Assembly (NCBI RefSeq): GCF_963666675.1
Contig: NZ_OY762929.1
Coordinates: forward strand, 3,901,001 to 3,965,000
From: an uncultured Desulfobacter sp.
Lineage (GTDB): Bacteria; Desulfobacterota; Desulfobacteria; Desulfobacterales; Desulfobacteraceae
DNA length: 64,000 nt
Direction: 5' to 3'
Program-made: the position numbers and the translations under genes
The notes under the pieces: model-generated
Databases searched by the model: none
The model's input: only the letters and a program-made list of their open reading frames with translations
What the model was told of the DNA's origin: nothing
Shown: positions 51,051-60,491 of the stretch, in pieces
How the letters are laid out: each line of letters starts with the position of its first letter
How positions within the stretch are numbered: position 1 is the first letter of the stretch

Positions 51051-51854
51051 ATGCAAAACATTCGTGTGACCCTGGTCATCCAGAACTGTCCTGTTAACCG
51101 GTTTGAAGACAATCTTGCCCGGACGGTGGGACACGTCCGCTCAGCTGCACAGCAAAACTGTGATTTTGTAGCGTTCCCTGAAATGAACTTGACGGGGTAT
51201 GCCCCGGCGGATTTGAGCAACGCTGTTGCACTTGACGGCATATGGATGGATGAATTAAACCAGCTTTCGCAACACCACAACATCGCCATACTCACAGGAC
51301 TTGTTGAAAAGGATGCCTCCGGGAAAATCTATGCCACACATCTGGTATTTTGTCCGGATCAGCCCGTGACACGCTACAGAAAAGTCCATCTATCTCCATT
51401 TGAAGCACCCTACTTCAGTTGCGGCAACGATGCCGCAGTATTTAAATTCAAAGGGATACATTTCGGCATTCAGCTTTGTTACGATGCACATTTCCCGGAG
51501 CTGTCCACAGCCATGGCATTAAAAAAGGCGGATATTATTTTTTTCCCCCACGCATCCCCCCGGGGTACCCCTGGTGAAAAAAGCGCATCCTGGAAGCGCC
51601 ATTTAACGGCCCGGGCATTTGACAATGCCGTTTTTGTGGCAGCCGTTAATCAAGTCGGCGAAAACGACGCCGGCCTAAATTTCCCCGGAATCTCCATGAT
51701 GATCGGCCCTGACGGATATTTGTCAGGTGAAAACATTGCATACGAAAACAAGATGGATACTTATGTACTGAACATGTCCTTGCTTGAACATATCCGCACC
51801 CATAAGATGAGATATTTCCTGCCCAACCGACGTGCCCATCTCATTGACGACTGA
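51051..51854 (+). CDS. Carbon-nitrogen hydrolase (nitrilase superfamily)
   Basis: The 267-residue hydrolase has the Glu-Lys-Cys triad: Glu in FPEMNLTGYAP, Lys in YRKVHLSPFE and Cys in IQLCYDAHFPEL. These enzymes cleave amides or N-carbamoyl groups. The substrate cannot be predicted. It converges on the mla operon with a 12-bp gap. Confidence 0.87.
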   Translation: MQNIRVTLVIQNCPVNRFEDNLARTVGHVRSAAQQNCDFVAFPEMNLTGYAPADLSNAVALDGIWMDELNQLSQHHNIAILTGLVEKDASGKIYATHLVFCPDQPVTRYRKVHLSPFEAPYFSCGNDAAVFKFKGIHFGIQLCYDAHFPELSTAMALKKADIIFFPHASPRGTPGEKSASWKRHLTARAFDNAVFVAAVNQVGENDAGLNFPGISMMIGPDGYLSGENIAYENKMDTYVLNMSLLEHIRTHKMRYFLPNRRAHLIDD

Positions 51855-51866
51855 TCTCTGCGGAAT

Positions 51867-52730
51867 TTATGGTTTACTGTTTTTTAATTTTTGCGCGCCG
51901 GCCACGTCGTTAACAAGGGCGTTCCGATTCTGGAGATATGCGTTTCGCATGGCGGCATATGGGTCTATGGAGGCCTCTTTAAACGCATCGTACTCTCCGA
52001 TGTAAAATGATGTCCAACTGACCTTTTCAAGCCCCCAAGCCCCCCAGGACAACTCCCAGGGCTGTGCATAATTGATGGGATTAACCAACCAGTCCCCAGC
52101 CCTGCCCACGGCATCTCTGAATGAACTGGGCCCGAGAACGGGCAGCACCAGGTAAACCCCGCTGCCTATACCGTATGCTCCCAGGGTCTGCCCGAAATCT
52201 TCATCCTCAAGCCGGATACCCACATGTTTCTGGGCAAAATTATTTAAGCCCCCAAACCCCAGGGTTGTATTGATGAAAAAAGCCGAAAACTCCCTGCCTG
52301 CGGCTTCACCCTTGCCCTGGAGCAAGGCATTTACAAAACGGATGGGAAAAAACAGGTTGGTAAAAAAGTTTTTAATCCCTTTGCGGGCAACGGTGGGAAC
52401 CACCTTGACATACCCCTTTGATATCGGTCTCAATCCATATATATACAGCTTATCATTAAAGTAAAACACAGCACGGTTAAGTCCTTCAAAAGGATCTGAG
52501 ACAGTGATCCGGTCGTTTTGACCTTGGTCGGCCTGAAAAATATCGGCATCGAATTCATCATCCTCATCCGATTCAGTCACACCACTGACACCGTCCACCG
52601 AGTCAGGGGATAAATCAGAGCCCGAAGAAGATGTCATGTGGCCGGATTCCTCGGCTGTATTACCTGCAACGGCCGCCCCCGGGATCACAGCCAGGGCCAT
52701 AACAACAATAAGGAATATATTAAACTTCAT
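51867..52730 (-). CDS. mlaA: MlaA (VacJ)-family outer-membrane lipid-asymmetry protein
   Basis: The 287-residue protein has a signal peptide (IPGAAVAG), an acidic linker and the MlaA domain (about 80-275; DPFEGLNRAVFYFNDKLY, FFTNLFFPIRFVNALLQGK, FINTTLGFGGLNNFA). MlaA removes phospholipid from the outer leaflet. No cysteine follows the signal sequence, so it is not a classical lipoprotein. GGAGGAG supports the start. It is the last gene of mlaE-F-D-A. Confidence 0.92.
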   Translation of the reverse strand: MKFNIFLIVVMALAVIPGAAVAGNTAEESGHMTSSSGSDLSPDSVDGVSGVTESDEDDEFDADIFQADQGQNDRITVSDPFEGLNRAVFYFNDKLYIYGLRPISKGYVKVVPTVARKGIKNFFTNLFFPIRFVNALLQGKGEAAGREFSAFFINTTLGFGGLNNFAQKHVGIRLEDEDFGQTLGAYGIGSGVYLVLPVLGPSSFRDAVGRAGDWLVNPINYAQPWELSWGAWGLEKVSWTSFYIGEYDAFKEASIDPYAAMRNAYLQNRNALVNDVAGAQKLKNSKP

Positions 52731-52765
52731 AGTTGCGCCTCCTCCGGTTTTAGTTTGTTTATGAC

Positions 52766-53218
52766 TTAATTATCGTCTTTGAAGATAAATTTTCTTACCA
52801 GCGATTCAATGTCCAGAGCAGACTCGGTATTGTTGAGGGTCTCTGCATCTTCAAGCATAATATCAGATCCCCCCGGAGAAATGGAGACATATTTTTCGCC
52901 GATGATGCCTGCGGTTTTTATGGAGGCAATGCTGTCTTCGCTGAGTTCTATTTCCGGATTTATCCTGAGGGCAAGCTTTGCCTCCAGACGCTCGGTGTCC
53001 AGAATGATCTCAGAGACATTGCCGATTTCAACGCCGGCCATTTCAATACCGGCACCACTTTTCAAACCACTGACAGAGGTAAAATATGCATACAATGTAT
53101 ACCCCTTTGGGCTGAACATCGGAAGTCCGCCCAGAACAATCGTTAGGTAACCCGCGCACGCAAGACCGATAATTACAAATATGCCGACATATAATTCTTT
53201 ATTGAATGATGATTTCAT
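52766..53218 (-). CDS. mlaD: MlaD-type MCE-domain lipid-binding protein
   Basis: The 150-residue protein has one N-terminal membrane helix (about 8-30) and a single MCE domain (YTLYAYFTSVSGLKSGAGIE, AGVEIGNVSEI, GIIGEKYVSISPGG). MlaD hexamers sit on the MlaFE transporter and pass phospholipid. Length fits MlaD. Confidence 0.94.
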   Translation of the reverse strand: MKSSFNKELYVGIFVIIGLACAGYLTIVLGGLPMFSPKGYTLYAYFTSVSGLKSGAGIEMAGVEIGNVSEIILDTERLEAKLALRINPEIELSEDSIASIKTAGIIGEKYVSISPGGSDIMLEDAETLNNTESALDIESLVRKFIFKDDN

Positions 53219-53243
53219 GAACCTGTCCTTATTATATTGCGTA

Positions 53244-53984
53244 TCAGGGCTCTTTTCCTGAAATAAAAGCCTTTACGATGTCATTATCGACCTGGAAAAT
53301 CTCGTCGCTGTCTCCAAAATAGATAATCTTACCCCGGTCAAGCATGGCCACCTGCTGTGATATGGTAAAAACCTCCGGGATGTCATGGCTGACAATGACA
53401 GCGGTAAACCCGAATTCTTTCTGGTATGTGGAGATCATGCCATTCACATTGTTTCGCCTCACGGGATCAAGCCCTGATGTGGGTTCGTCAAAAAGTACGG
53501 CAACAGGCTCGGTAACCAGTGCCCTGGCAAGGGCCACACGTTTTCTTATCCCGCCGGACAACTGGGCCGGATATTTATTTTTGTGGTTGCTAATCTCTAA
53601 TGCATCCATTTTTTGCTCTACCCGCTCCTTGATCTGACCCATGGGGGTCTTTTTTTTCTCTGTTAACGGCAGAGCAATATTTTCCCACACCGTTAAGAAA
53701 TCAAACAGTGCATTATCCTGGAACATATAGGATATCTGCCTGTGAAACCGATGTTTTTGCCTTCGATCCATCTGATCTGTGGGCAGACCATTCACACAGA
53801 CCTGGCCTGAATCCGGCTGCATCAGGCCGATAATATGCTTGAGTAAAACGGATTTGCCGGTGCCGCTTTTGCCGATGACACAAGTCACCTGCCCTTTTTT
53901 TATGGAAAGATTGACCCCGTCAAGCACTTTATTGCCGGAAAAATTTTTATGAATATCTATCAGTTCAATGAAAGGCTGATCCAT
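53244..53984 (-). CDS. mlaF: Phospholipid ABC transporter ATPase MlaF
   Basis: The 246-residue ATPase has Walker A GKSGTGKSVLLKHIIG, signature LSGGIRKRVALARAL and Walker B AVLFDEPTSGLDP. SGGIRKR is characteristic of MlaF/TTG2A. The frame is open to 54137, but that part lies inside mlaE; the ATG at 53984, 2 bp after the mlaE stop, is the likely start. Confidence 0.95.
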   Translation of the reverse strand: MDQPFIELIDIHKNFSGNKVLDGVNLSIKKGQVTCVIGKSGTGKSVLLKHIIGLMQPDSGQVCVNGLPTDQMDRRQKHRFHRQISYMFQDNALFDFLTVWENIALPLTEKKKTPMGQIKERVEQKMDALEISNHKNKYPAQLSGGIRKRVALARALVTEPVAVLFDEPTSGLDPVRRNNVNGMISTYQKEFGFTAVIVSHDIPEVFTISQQVAMLDRGKIIYFGDSDEIFQVDNDIVKAFISGKEP

Positions 53985-53986
53985 AA

Positions 53987-54781
53987 TTAAACCAAAAAAG
54001 AGGTGATGATGTAATCGGACACCAGAATAAGGATGCAGGAATTTACCACCGCATTGGTAGTGGCCAAGGATACGCTTTTGGCACCCTGCCCTGCGTCCGC
54101 CCCCGAAATATGGGCAAAAAAACCTTTGTAGCAGCACATGGTTGAGACGATGATGCCAAATACCAGAGCCTTAACGAATCCCCCGGTGACATCCGCTAAC
54201 TCAATACTTCGAATCACTTTATCCATATACAGATATTGATTGACATCCAGGATCACAACACCGGATAGAAATCCGCCAAAGATACCTGTCACATCAAAAA
54301 GAGCGGTTAAAAGGGGAAAACTGATAATGGCTGCTGAAAGCCGGGGGGAAAAGGTGAAGCGCACCGGATGGATATCCATGGTTTCAAGGGCGTCTATCTG
54401 TTCGGAAATCCGCATGACACCGATTTCCGCTGCCATGGCAGACCCGGCCCGGGCTGCGATCATGATGGCGGACAGAACAGGCCCAAGTTCCCGGATAAGG
54501 GTGATGGCTACGGCAGACCCAAGGGTTGCTTCGGACCCGAAATCCACCAGGGTGTAATACCCTTGAAGTCCGAGTACCATGCCGGTGAACATGGCGGTCA
54601 AAACAATGACAAACACGGATTTATAGCCGATGAACCACACCTGCTCCATAATCTTGGCAACCTGGACAAAAGGCACAAAATTCCGCAAGAGTCCCTGGAT
54701 AAAAAAAATCGATATCCGTCCAATGGATCGGGTGTCGTCAATACAGGCCGAACCTAATTTTTCAATACGCAATTTGAGCAT
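53987..54781 (-). CDS. mlaE: Phospholipid ABC transporter permease MlaE
   Basis: The 264-residue permease has the MlaE hallmark segments: LRELGPVLSAIMIAARAGSA, EIGVMRISEQIDALETM and the hydrophobic helices. It heads the mlaE-F-D-A operon; mlaC and mlaB are not next to it, which is also seen in other deltaproteobacteria and may reflect a reduced system. Confidence 0.95.
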   Translation of the reverse strand: MLKLRIEKLGSACIDDTRSIGRISIFFIQGLLRNFVPFVQVAKIMEQVWFIGYKSVFVIVLTAMFTGMVLGLQGYYTLVDFGSEATLGSAVAITLIRELGPVLSAIMIAARAGSAMAAEIGVMRISEQIDALETMDIHPVRFTFSPRLSAAIISFPLLTALFDVTGIFGGFLSGVVILDVNQYLYMDKVIRSIELADVTGGFVKALVFGIIVSTMCCYKGFFAHISGADAGQGAKSVSLATTNAVVNSCILILVSDYIITSFLV

Positions 54782-54967
54782 AATCTATATTTTATATGCG
54801 TTCCACTTTCAAAAGACAAGCGATTTGAATGGAACCCACATACTTGATCAAGTCGATTTGGACTTTTTTCTCTCTGATACAACATAATAATAAAAATTGA
54901 CACGTATTCATTTTTTTTATACGTATTAGTCAAAGATCTAACAAATTTTCATCCAGGACAAAAAACC

Positions 54968-55453
54968 ATGACCCAAAAAATAACCCTGAGTATACCGGAC
55001 AGGCTGCATGAAAAGCTCAATGAATGGAGAAGTGCCTTTAATCTTTCAAAAATGTTTCAGGACGCATTGAGTGATGCCATTGAAAAAAAAGAGGCCTTCA
55101 GTAAAAAGCTGAGTGAAGAATTTGATATGACCCAGATTATCAATCGGCTTCAACAGGAAAAGGAGCAGTGGCTTAAAAATTTTTATAATGCAGGCCGGAA
55201 CCGGGGTTTTGGATGGGCCCAGGGCGCCCATTACCAGGATTTACTATACGTATTGGATTGTGACGACACGTGTGACGGGGAGCAAGAGATTGTCCGGCAC
55301 AGTCGTTTCAAAGCTTATTTCGAGGATCTCTATGATGCCCACGACCTGACCCGCTACACCAACCGAGGTGGTGTTGACCATGAAAAAACATTTTTACAGG
55401 GCTGGTTTGATGGGGTAAACGCATTCTGGAATGAAGTCAGGGAGCATATTTAA
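54968..55453 (+). CDS. Ribbon-helix-helix-like protein of unknown function
   Basis: A 161-residue protein. Residues 1-40 (TQKITLSIPDRLHEKLNEWR, then FNLSKMFQDAL) resemble a ribbon-helix-helix DNA-binding domain. The rest is helical with a Trp/Gly-rich centre (NRGFGWAQGAHYQDLL) and an acidic DCDDTCDGEQE loop that I cannot assign. It lies 2 bp before the giant activase gene, so the two are almost certainly coupled. Confidence 0.7.
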   Translation: MTQKITLSIPDRLHEKLNEWRSAFNLSKMFQDALSDAIEKKEAFSKKLSEEFDMTQIINRLQQEKEQWLKNFYNAGRNRGFGWAQGAHYQDLLYVLDCDDTCDGEQEIVRHSRFKAYFEDLYDAHDLTRYTNRGGVDHEKTFLQGWFDGVNAFWNEVREHI

Positions 55454-55455
55454 AC

Positions 55456-58400
55456 ATGGAAAAATCCCCCACGATACTCGGCATTGATGCCGGATCCGTA
55501 TCCGTTCACCTTGCCGTTGTTGATATGGACGGTAATCTTTTGCATAACGCATCTGAATACCACCATGGCGATGTCAGGGTGTGTCTGACAAAAATGCTCG
55601 TCCACGAGGCCGTTTCCGCCGTGACCCATGTGGCCAAAACGGCGTCCACACCGGCCGATGTCAATGCAACACTCAATGTTGACGAACAGGTAGCAGTTAT
55701 TCGCAGTGCCCGTCACCTTCACAACGATTTCAGTGCAATTTTGCATGTGGGCGGAGAAAAATTTTTCCTGAGTCTGTTTGACAGCCATGGCAACTACAGA
55801 GGCCAGCGGCAAAATTCCGGATGTGCGGCAGGCACCGGTGCATTCCTGGACCAGCAGGCCGGACGGATTGACCTGCTGGGCTCTGAAAAAATTTCATCCA
55901 TGGCCCTTGAAAACAATGGTCAACGACCGGATATCGCCACCCGGTGTGCGGTGTTTGCAAAGACAGATCTGATCCATGCCCAGCAACAGGGTTATGATCT
56001 CAAACAGATCTGTGACGGGCTTTGCTACGGGCTTGCCCGAAACATTTCCAATACCTTGTTTAAGCAGGATATTCCGGAAAAAGAGATCATCTTCTGCGGT
56101 GGCGTTGCCAAAAATGATGCCGTTAAACAACACCTTGAATCCATAATCGGCAAACCCCTTGTTAAAAGCGAACACGTTCTGGTCTACGGGGCCATGGGTG
56201 CAGCACTGTGTCTTGTAGATGAAATAAAAAAATCCCAAGAACCTGCTCAGGTCTTTCATAAGGTCAGTACCTTTTTCCTGGAAAAAACCAAAACCGATGC
56301 GGGACTCAATCCGGCCCTCGACTTGACTCTGTCTGATTATCCCGACTTTGCATCTGCTACAACCCTTGATTTTGAATCCGTTGAAATTGAAATGTTCAAG
56401 TCCATTGAAAAGGGAACCACGATCAAAGGATTTTTAGGGCTTGATGTGGGCTCCACCAGCACCAAAAGTATTATTATTGACCCGGATGGCGAACCGGTTG
56501 CCGGATTTTACACCCGGACCGCATCACGGCCTGTGGAAGCAGTTCAGCGCATATTTAAAGCCTGTGATCATCTCATGACCGAGAAAAAGATAAGGTTCCA
56601 TATCCAGGGGTGCGGCACCACAGGGTCAGGCCGACGCATTGCCGGTAAAATCATTGGTGCCGACCTGGAGCCCGATGAGATAACAGCCCATGCCACCGCA
56701 GCGGTAAATCTGCATCCTGATGTGGATACCATCATTGAAATCGGCGGCCAGGACGCCAAATTTACCCTGGTAAAAAACGGCCAGGTGACCGCATCGGTCA
56801 TGAATGCGGTATGTGCCGCAGGAACCGGCAGCTTTATTGAAGAACAGGCCATGCGCCTTAACTGCCCGTTATCCGAGTACGCCCAAAGGGCACAAGGCAT
56901 TGCGGCGCCGGTATCCAGTGACCGATGCACCGTGTTCATGGAAAGGGATATCAATTATTTCTTTGCTGAAGGGTATGGGAAAAATGAAATACTGGCCTCT
57001 GTACTTCATTCGGTACGCGACAATTATCTGACCAAGGTCGCAAATATTGCCCAGATCGGAGACCGGGTGGTATTCCAGGGCGCCACGGCACGGAACAGGG
57101 CCCTCGTAGCCGCCTTTGAGCAGAAGCTGAACACACCCATCCATGTATCCAGATATTGCCATCTTACCGGTGCACTTGGCATTGCCTTGATGGCCGGACA
57201 GATGAAAAAACAAGGTGGACTGGCTGAATCGGGCTTCAGGGGGTTTAGCATCTGGAAAGAACAGATTCCAGTGCGGCAGGAAGTGTGCCGACTGTGCACC
57301 AACCATTGCAAGATCACCATTGCCGAAGTAAAAGGGCAGACCCTGGCCTATGGATTTTTGTGCGGCAGGGATTACCAGACCAAAAAACGGGTGAAGTCTC
57401 CGGATCGTTACGACCTTTTAGGAATTAGAAAAGAGGTTCGGCAAAGCATCTTCCAAGGGGTATCCCTTGCTAAGGACAATGCTAAACAGATCACCATCGG
57501 CCTGCCCAACGCCCTTCACATGGTACAGGACATTGATTTCTGGCAGTTTTTTTTCAAGAACCTTGGCTTGCAGGTGGTAACCAGCCGCCAATGCACCGAT
57601 CCGGTCAAACAGGGCAAACAGGTTGCCGGGGCGGAATTCTGTGCGCCGATGCTTGCCTTGCATGGCCATGTGCAATTCCTTGAGGATAAATGCGATTATA
57701 TTTTTCTACCCTTTTATTTTGAAGACAAAACCAATGAAAAAGGCGTCCGGCGTCACCACTGTTACTATACTCAGTTTGCACCATCGATTTTAAACCACCT
57801 GACAAAACCGGAAAAAATACTCACCCCCCTGGTCAAATATCTGTACACCAACTTTTATACGAAAAAGCAGCTATATGACACATTCGAAAAAATCGGGGCA
57901 AATCTCTCCTTTTTTGACATATCATCAGCCTGGGACCGGGCGCTGGCCGTCCAAAAAAACAAGGAGAGCGCCCTGGCCGGACTGTGGACAACCCAAGGAT
58001 CTGCAGACAAAGCCAACGTGCTGCTGCTCGGCCGACCGTATACGGTTCTATCTTCTTCCATGAACAATAACATCCCTGGTATTTTTGCCAATCTGGGCAT
58101 TAAGACATTTTTCAATGATATGATTGACCTGGAAGGTGTGGATTACTCGTCCATTGAACCCATGCTCAAGCAAATTCACTGGAAACAAGCGGCCCAAAAT
58201 CTAAAAGCCGCCTTTGTTGCCGCTGCAACCCCAAATCTGTACCCGGTTTACGTTTCATCATTCAGATGTGCGCCCGATGCATTTGCCGTGGATTACTTCA
58301 AGGAAATCATGGCATCAGCAAACAAGCCTTACCTAGTGTTGGAACTTGATGAACATGACTCCAGTGTGGGTTATGAAACCCGCATTGAAGCCGCTGTCAG

Positions 58401-59676
58401 GGCATTTGACAATCACAGATCCCAGGATCAGCCCCCACGGCCCCCGGACATATCGTTATTTACCCCCAAATTTGATAAAAGCATTGAGCAAAAAACCGTC
58501 ATTTTTCCCAACTGGGATGCCATATCAGGGCACATCATTGTCAACATCTTTAAAAATGAAGGGCACAATGCCCTATTAATGGAAGAGGACCAGGATACCC
58601 TCAAAAAAGCGCTTTTAACAAACACCGGCCAGTGCCTGCCATTAAATGCCGTGGCATCAGGATTTATCCACACCGTAGAAAAATACGGCCTGGCCCCGGA
58701 AAATACGGTGTTATGGCTGAATGAATCCGATATTGCCTGCAACATAAAAATGTACCCCTACCATATCCAGAAAATTTTGACCCGCCATGGAAAAGGATTT
58801 GAAAACGCCAGGGTCTATCTGGGGGAACTCTCCCTTTTTGACCTGGGGATCAAGGCGTCCACCAATACCTATTTTGCCTATATGTTCGGCGGACTTTTCA
58901 GAAGCATCGGCTGCAAAATAAGACCCTATGAAATAAATAAGGGACAGACCGATCAAGCGTTGCACACCGCAGCCTCGATCATGGGAACGGCGTTTCTCAC
59001 GGGCGGATCAAAGGAAAAAGCCCTCAAAGAGATCATGTCCATATTTGAACAGATCCCGGTAAAAAAAGAGAAACGGCCCAAGGTGGGAATATTCGGGGAC
59101 CTGTATGTCCGGGACAACCGAATCATGAATCAGAACCTGATCCAGTTTATTGAAGACAATGGCGGTGAAGTGGTGACCACACCTTATTATCAATATGTCC
59201 AGATTATCGCCAATGCCTATTTTAAAAAATGGTTCAAAGAGGGAAAATACTTAAGCCTGATTTCAAACAAGGCCCTGCTTGCAGCCGTTAAAACCATGGA
59301 GAGAAAATATTATCCATTTTTTGCACCGTTTTTCAATGAAGCGGAACTCAAAGTCAATGCGTCCTATGAACATATTCTTGAAACCTACGGCATGCTGCCC
59401 GAACATACCGGAGAGTCCATGGATAACCTGCTCAAAATCCATTACATTGTCAATGAGCATCCGGATTTAGCCCTTCTGGTTGCCGTCAATCCGGCATTTT
59501 GCTGTCCGGGTCTTGTCACCGAGGCCATGGCGTCCCAGATTGAACGAAAGGTTGGCGTACCGGTCATTAACATTACCTATGATCTGTCCGGAGGCAACAA
59601 AAATAAGGCGGTGGTGCCGTTCCTGAAATACTTGAGGACGCCCCCCTATTCCCAGAGCCGGAAGGCCTCTGTCTGA
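55456..59676 (+). CDS. Giant 2-hydroxyacyl-CoA dehydratase activase-type protein
   Basis: The 1406-residue protein has two tandem ASKHA ATPase domains of the BadF/BcrA/HgdC type: one from residue 8 (GIDAGSVSVHLAVVD, CAAGTGAFLDQQAG) and one from about 324 (GLDVGSTSTKS, CAAGTGSFIEEQA near 451). A CRLCTNHC cysteine cluster follows near 609, then the DUF2229 region and a HgdB-like C-terminal half ending CCPGLVTEAMASQIERKVG. Such proteins occur in many anaerobes and their substrate is unknown; they are related to the ATP-driven electron activators of benzoyl-CoA reductase and 2-hydroxyglutaryl-CoA dehydratase. Its end overlaps the convergent gene by 31 bp. Confidence 0.88.
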   Translation: MEKSPTILGIDAGSVSVHLAVVDMDGNLLHNASEYHHGDVRVCLTKMLVHEAVSAVTHVAKTASTPADVNATLNVDEQVAVIRSARHLHNDFSAILHVGGEKFFLSLFDSHGNYRGQRQNSGCAAGTGAFLDQQAGRIDLLGSEKISSMALENNGQRPDIATRCAVFAKTDLIHAQQQGYDLKQICDGLCYGLARNISNTLFKQDIPEKEIIFCGGVAKNDAVKQHLESIIGKPLVKSEHVLVYGAMGAALCLVDEIKKSQEPAQVFHKVSTFFLEKTKTDAGLNPALDLTLSDYPDFASATTLDFESVEIEMFKSIEKGTTIKGFLGLDVGSTSTKSIIIDPDGEPVAGFYTRTASRPVEAVQRIFKACDHLMTEKKIRFHIQGCGTTGSGRRIAGKIIGADLEPDEITAHATAAVNLHPDVDTIIEIGGQDAKFTLVKNGQVTASVMNAVCAAGTGSFIEEQAMRLNCPLSEYAQRAQGIAAPVSSDRCTVFMERDINYFFAEGYGKNEILASVLHSVRDNYLTKVANIAQIGDRVVFQGATARNRALVAAFEQKLNTPIHVSRYCHLTGALGIALMAGQMKKQGGLAESGFRGFSIWKEQIPVRQEVCRLCTNHCKITIAEVKGQTLAYGFLCGRDYQTKKRVKSPDRYDLLGIRKEVRQSIFQGVSLAKDNAKQITIGLPNALHMVQDIDFWQFFFKNLGLQVVTSRQCTDPVKQGKQVAGAEFCAPMLALHGHVQFLEDKCDYIFLPFYFEDKTNEKGVRRHHCYYTQFAPSILNHLTKPEKILTPLVKYLYTNFYTKKQLYDTFEKIGANLSFFDISSAWDRALAVQKNKESALAGLWTTQGSADKANVLLLGRPYTVLSSSMNNNIPGIFANLGIKTFFNDMIDLEGVDYSSIEPMLKQIHWKQAAQNLKAAFVAAATPNLYPVYVSSFRCAPDAFAVDYFKEIMASANKPYLVLELDEHDSSVGYETRIEAAVRAFDNHRSQDQPPRPPDISLFTPKFDKSIEQKTVIFPNWDAISGHIIVNIFKNEGHNALLMEEDQDTLKKALLTNTGQCLPLNAVASGFIHTVEKYGLAPENTVLWLNESDIACNIKMYPYHIQKILTRHGKGFENARVYLGELSLFDLGIKASTNTYFAYMFGGLFRSIGCKIRPYEINKGQTDQALHTAASIMGTAFLTGGSKEKALKEIMSIFEQIPVKKEKRPKVGIFGDLYVRDNRIMNQNLIQFIEDNGGEVVTTPYYQYVQIIANAYFKKWFKEGKYLSLISNKALLAAVKTMERKYYPFFAPFFNEAELKVNASYEHILETYGMLPEHTGESMDNLLKIHYIVNEHPDLALLVAVNPAFCCPGLVTEAMASQIERKVGVPVINITYDLSGGNKNKAVVPFLKYLRTPPYSQSRKASV

Positions 59677-60470
59677 CGCTTGGCCGGCAGGTACGCCTTG
59701 ATTTCAGGATATCTTTTTACAAAGGCATTCTGAAATTCAAGGCGTTTGACATTGAACCGGTTGTGGGAGTCAACGGCCCTGCGGTAACGCAGATAATATT
59801 CGTCATAATTTTTTAGGTGTGTTATGCTTTCCGCCTTGGTTATGGCGTCAAAATTCCGGTAACAGAAGCGCAGCAGGGTTTCAAAATTATCCAGATAATT
59901 TTTAAGGCTTTTAAAGTGTGCAATGACAATACGGTTGTTATAAAATCTATTGATTTCATAGACCCATTGCAAATCTTTTTGGGTAAAAAAATCCTTATGT
60001 TTTTCCACAAACTCAATCATTTGTTCGATGGCGGCCTTGTTATCCCGCATCGACCGACGAAGTGCGTCTATAAACTCAATCGTTTGCTTAAGTTTATCTA
60101 CGTTTGACTGAACCTTAGATCGCAGCTCAAGTTCAACCAAGTCATTGTCCAGATTCTGGGTGGTCAGTTTTAAAATTTCACTGTAACGGATGAGTTGCCG
60201 GGTTACAGGCGGCAAATGGGCATATTTATATGTTGTCTTCATTTTGGAATAGATATAAATTTCGCCACCGGTTACGAGCGAAAAACAAATCAAGAAAATT
60301 AATAACAGAATCTGCTTTCGGTTTGTCCTGGATTTGAATATGAAATACGGCGTGGTGACAGGCGCTGCAAATACAATGGCAGCCCACCATAGAGGAAGGT
60401 TTTGACGCCTGCATGCCAAGAACATCAGACCGGATAAAATGAAAATAAAGGGGAAATAAATATAATACAC
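59646..60470 (-). CDS. Unknown membrane protein with long helical domain
   Basis: The 274-residue protein has two or three N-terminal hydrophobic helices (to about residue 75) and a long helical, charged remainder. I do not recognise a family. It is followed upstream by comEC on the same strand with a 21-bp gap, so they may be co-transcribed. The 3' end lies within the opposite-strand activase gene. Confidence 0.7.
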   Translation of the reverse strand: MYYIYFPFIFILSGLMFLACRRQNLPLWWAAIVFAAPVTTPYFIFKSRTNRKQILLLIFLICFSLVTGGEIYIYSKMKTTYKYAHLPPVTRQLIRYSEILKLTTQNLDNDLVELELRSKVQSNVDKLKQTIEFIDALRRSMRDNKAAIEQMIEFVEKHKDFFTQKDLQWVYEINRFYNNRIVIAHFKSLKNYLDNFETLLRFCYRNFDAITKAESITHLKNYDEYYLRYRRAVDSHNRFNVKRLEFQNAFVKRYPEIKAYLPAKRQTEAFRLWE

Positions 60471-60491
60471 AGGTTGAAATTTCCTATAGGT

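Noticed and set aside
53985..54137. 51-codon extension of MlaF into mlaE
   Set aside because: The usual MlaF N-terminus starts at 53984, 2 bp after the mlaE stop; the extension lies in the mlaE reading region.
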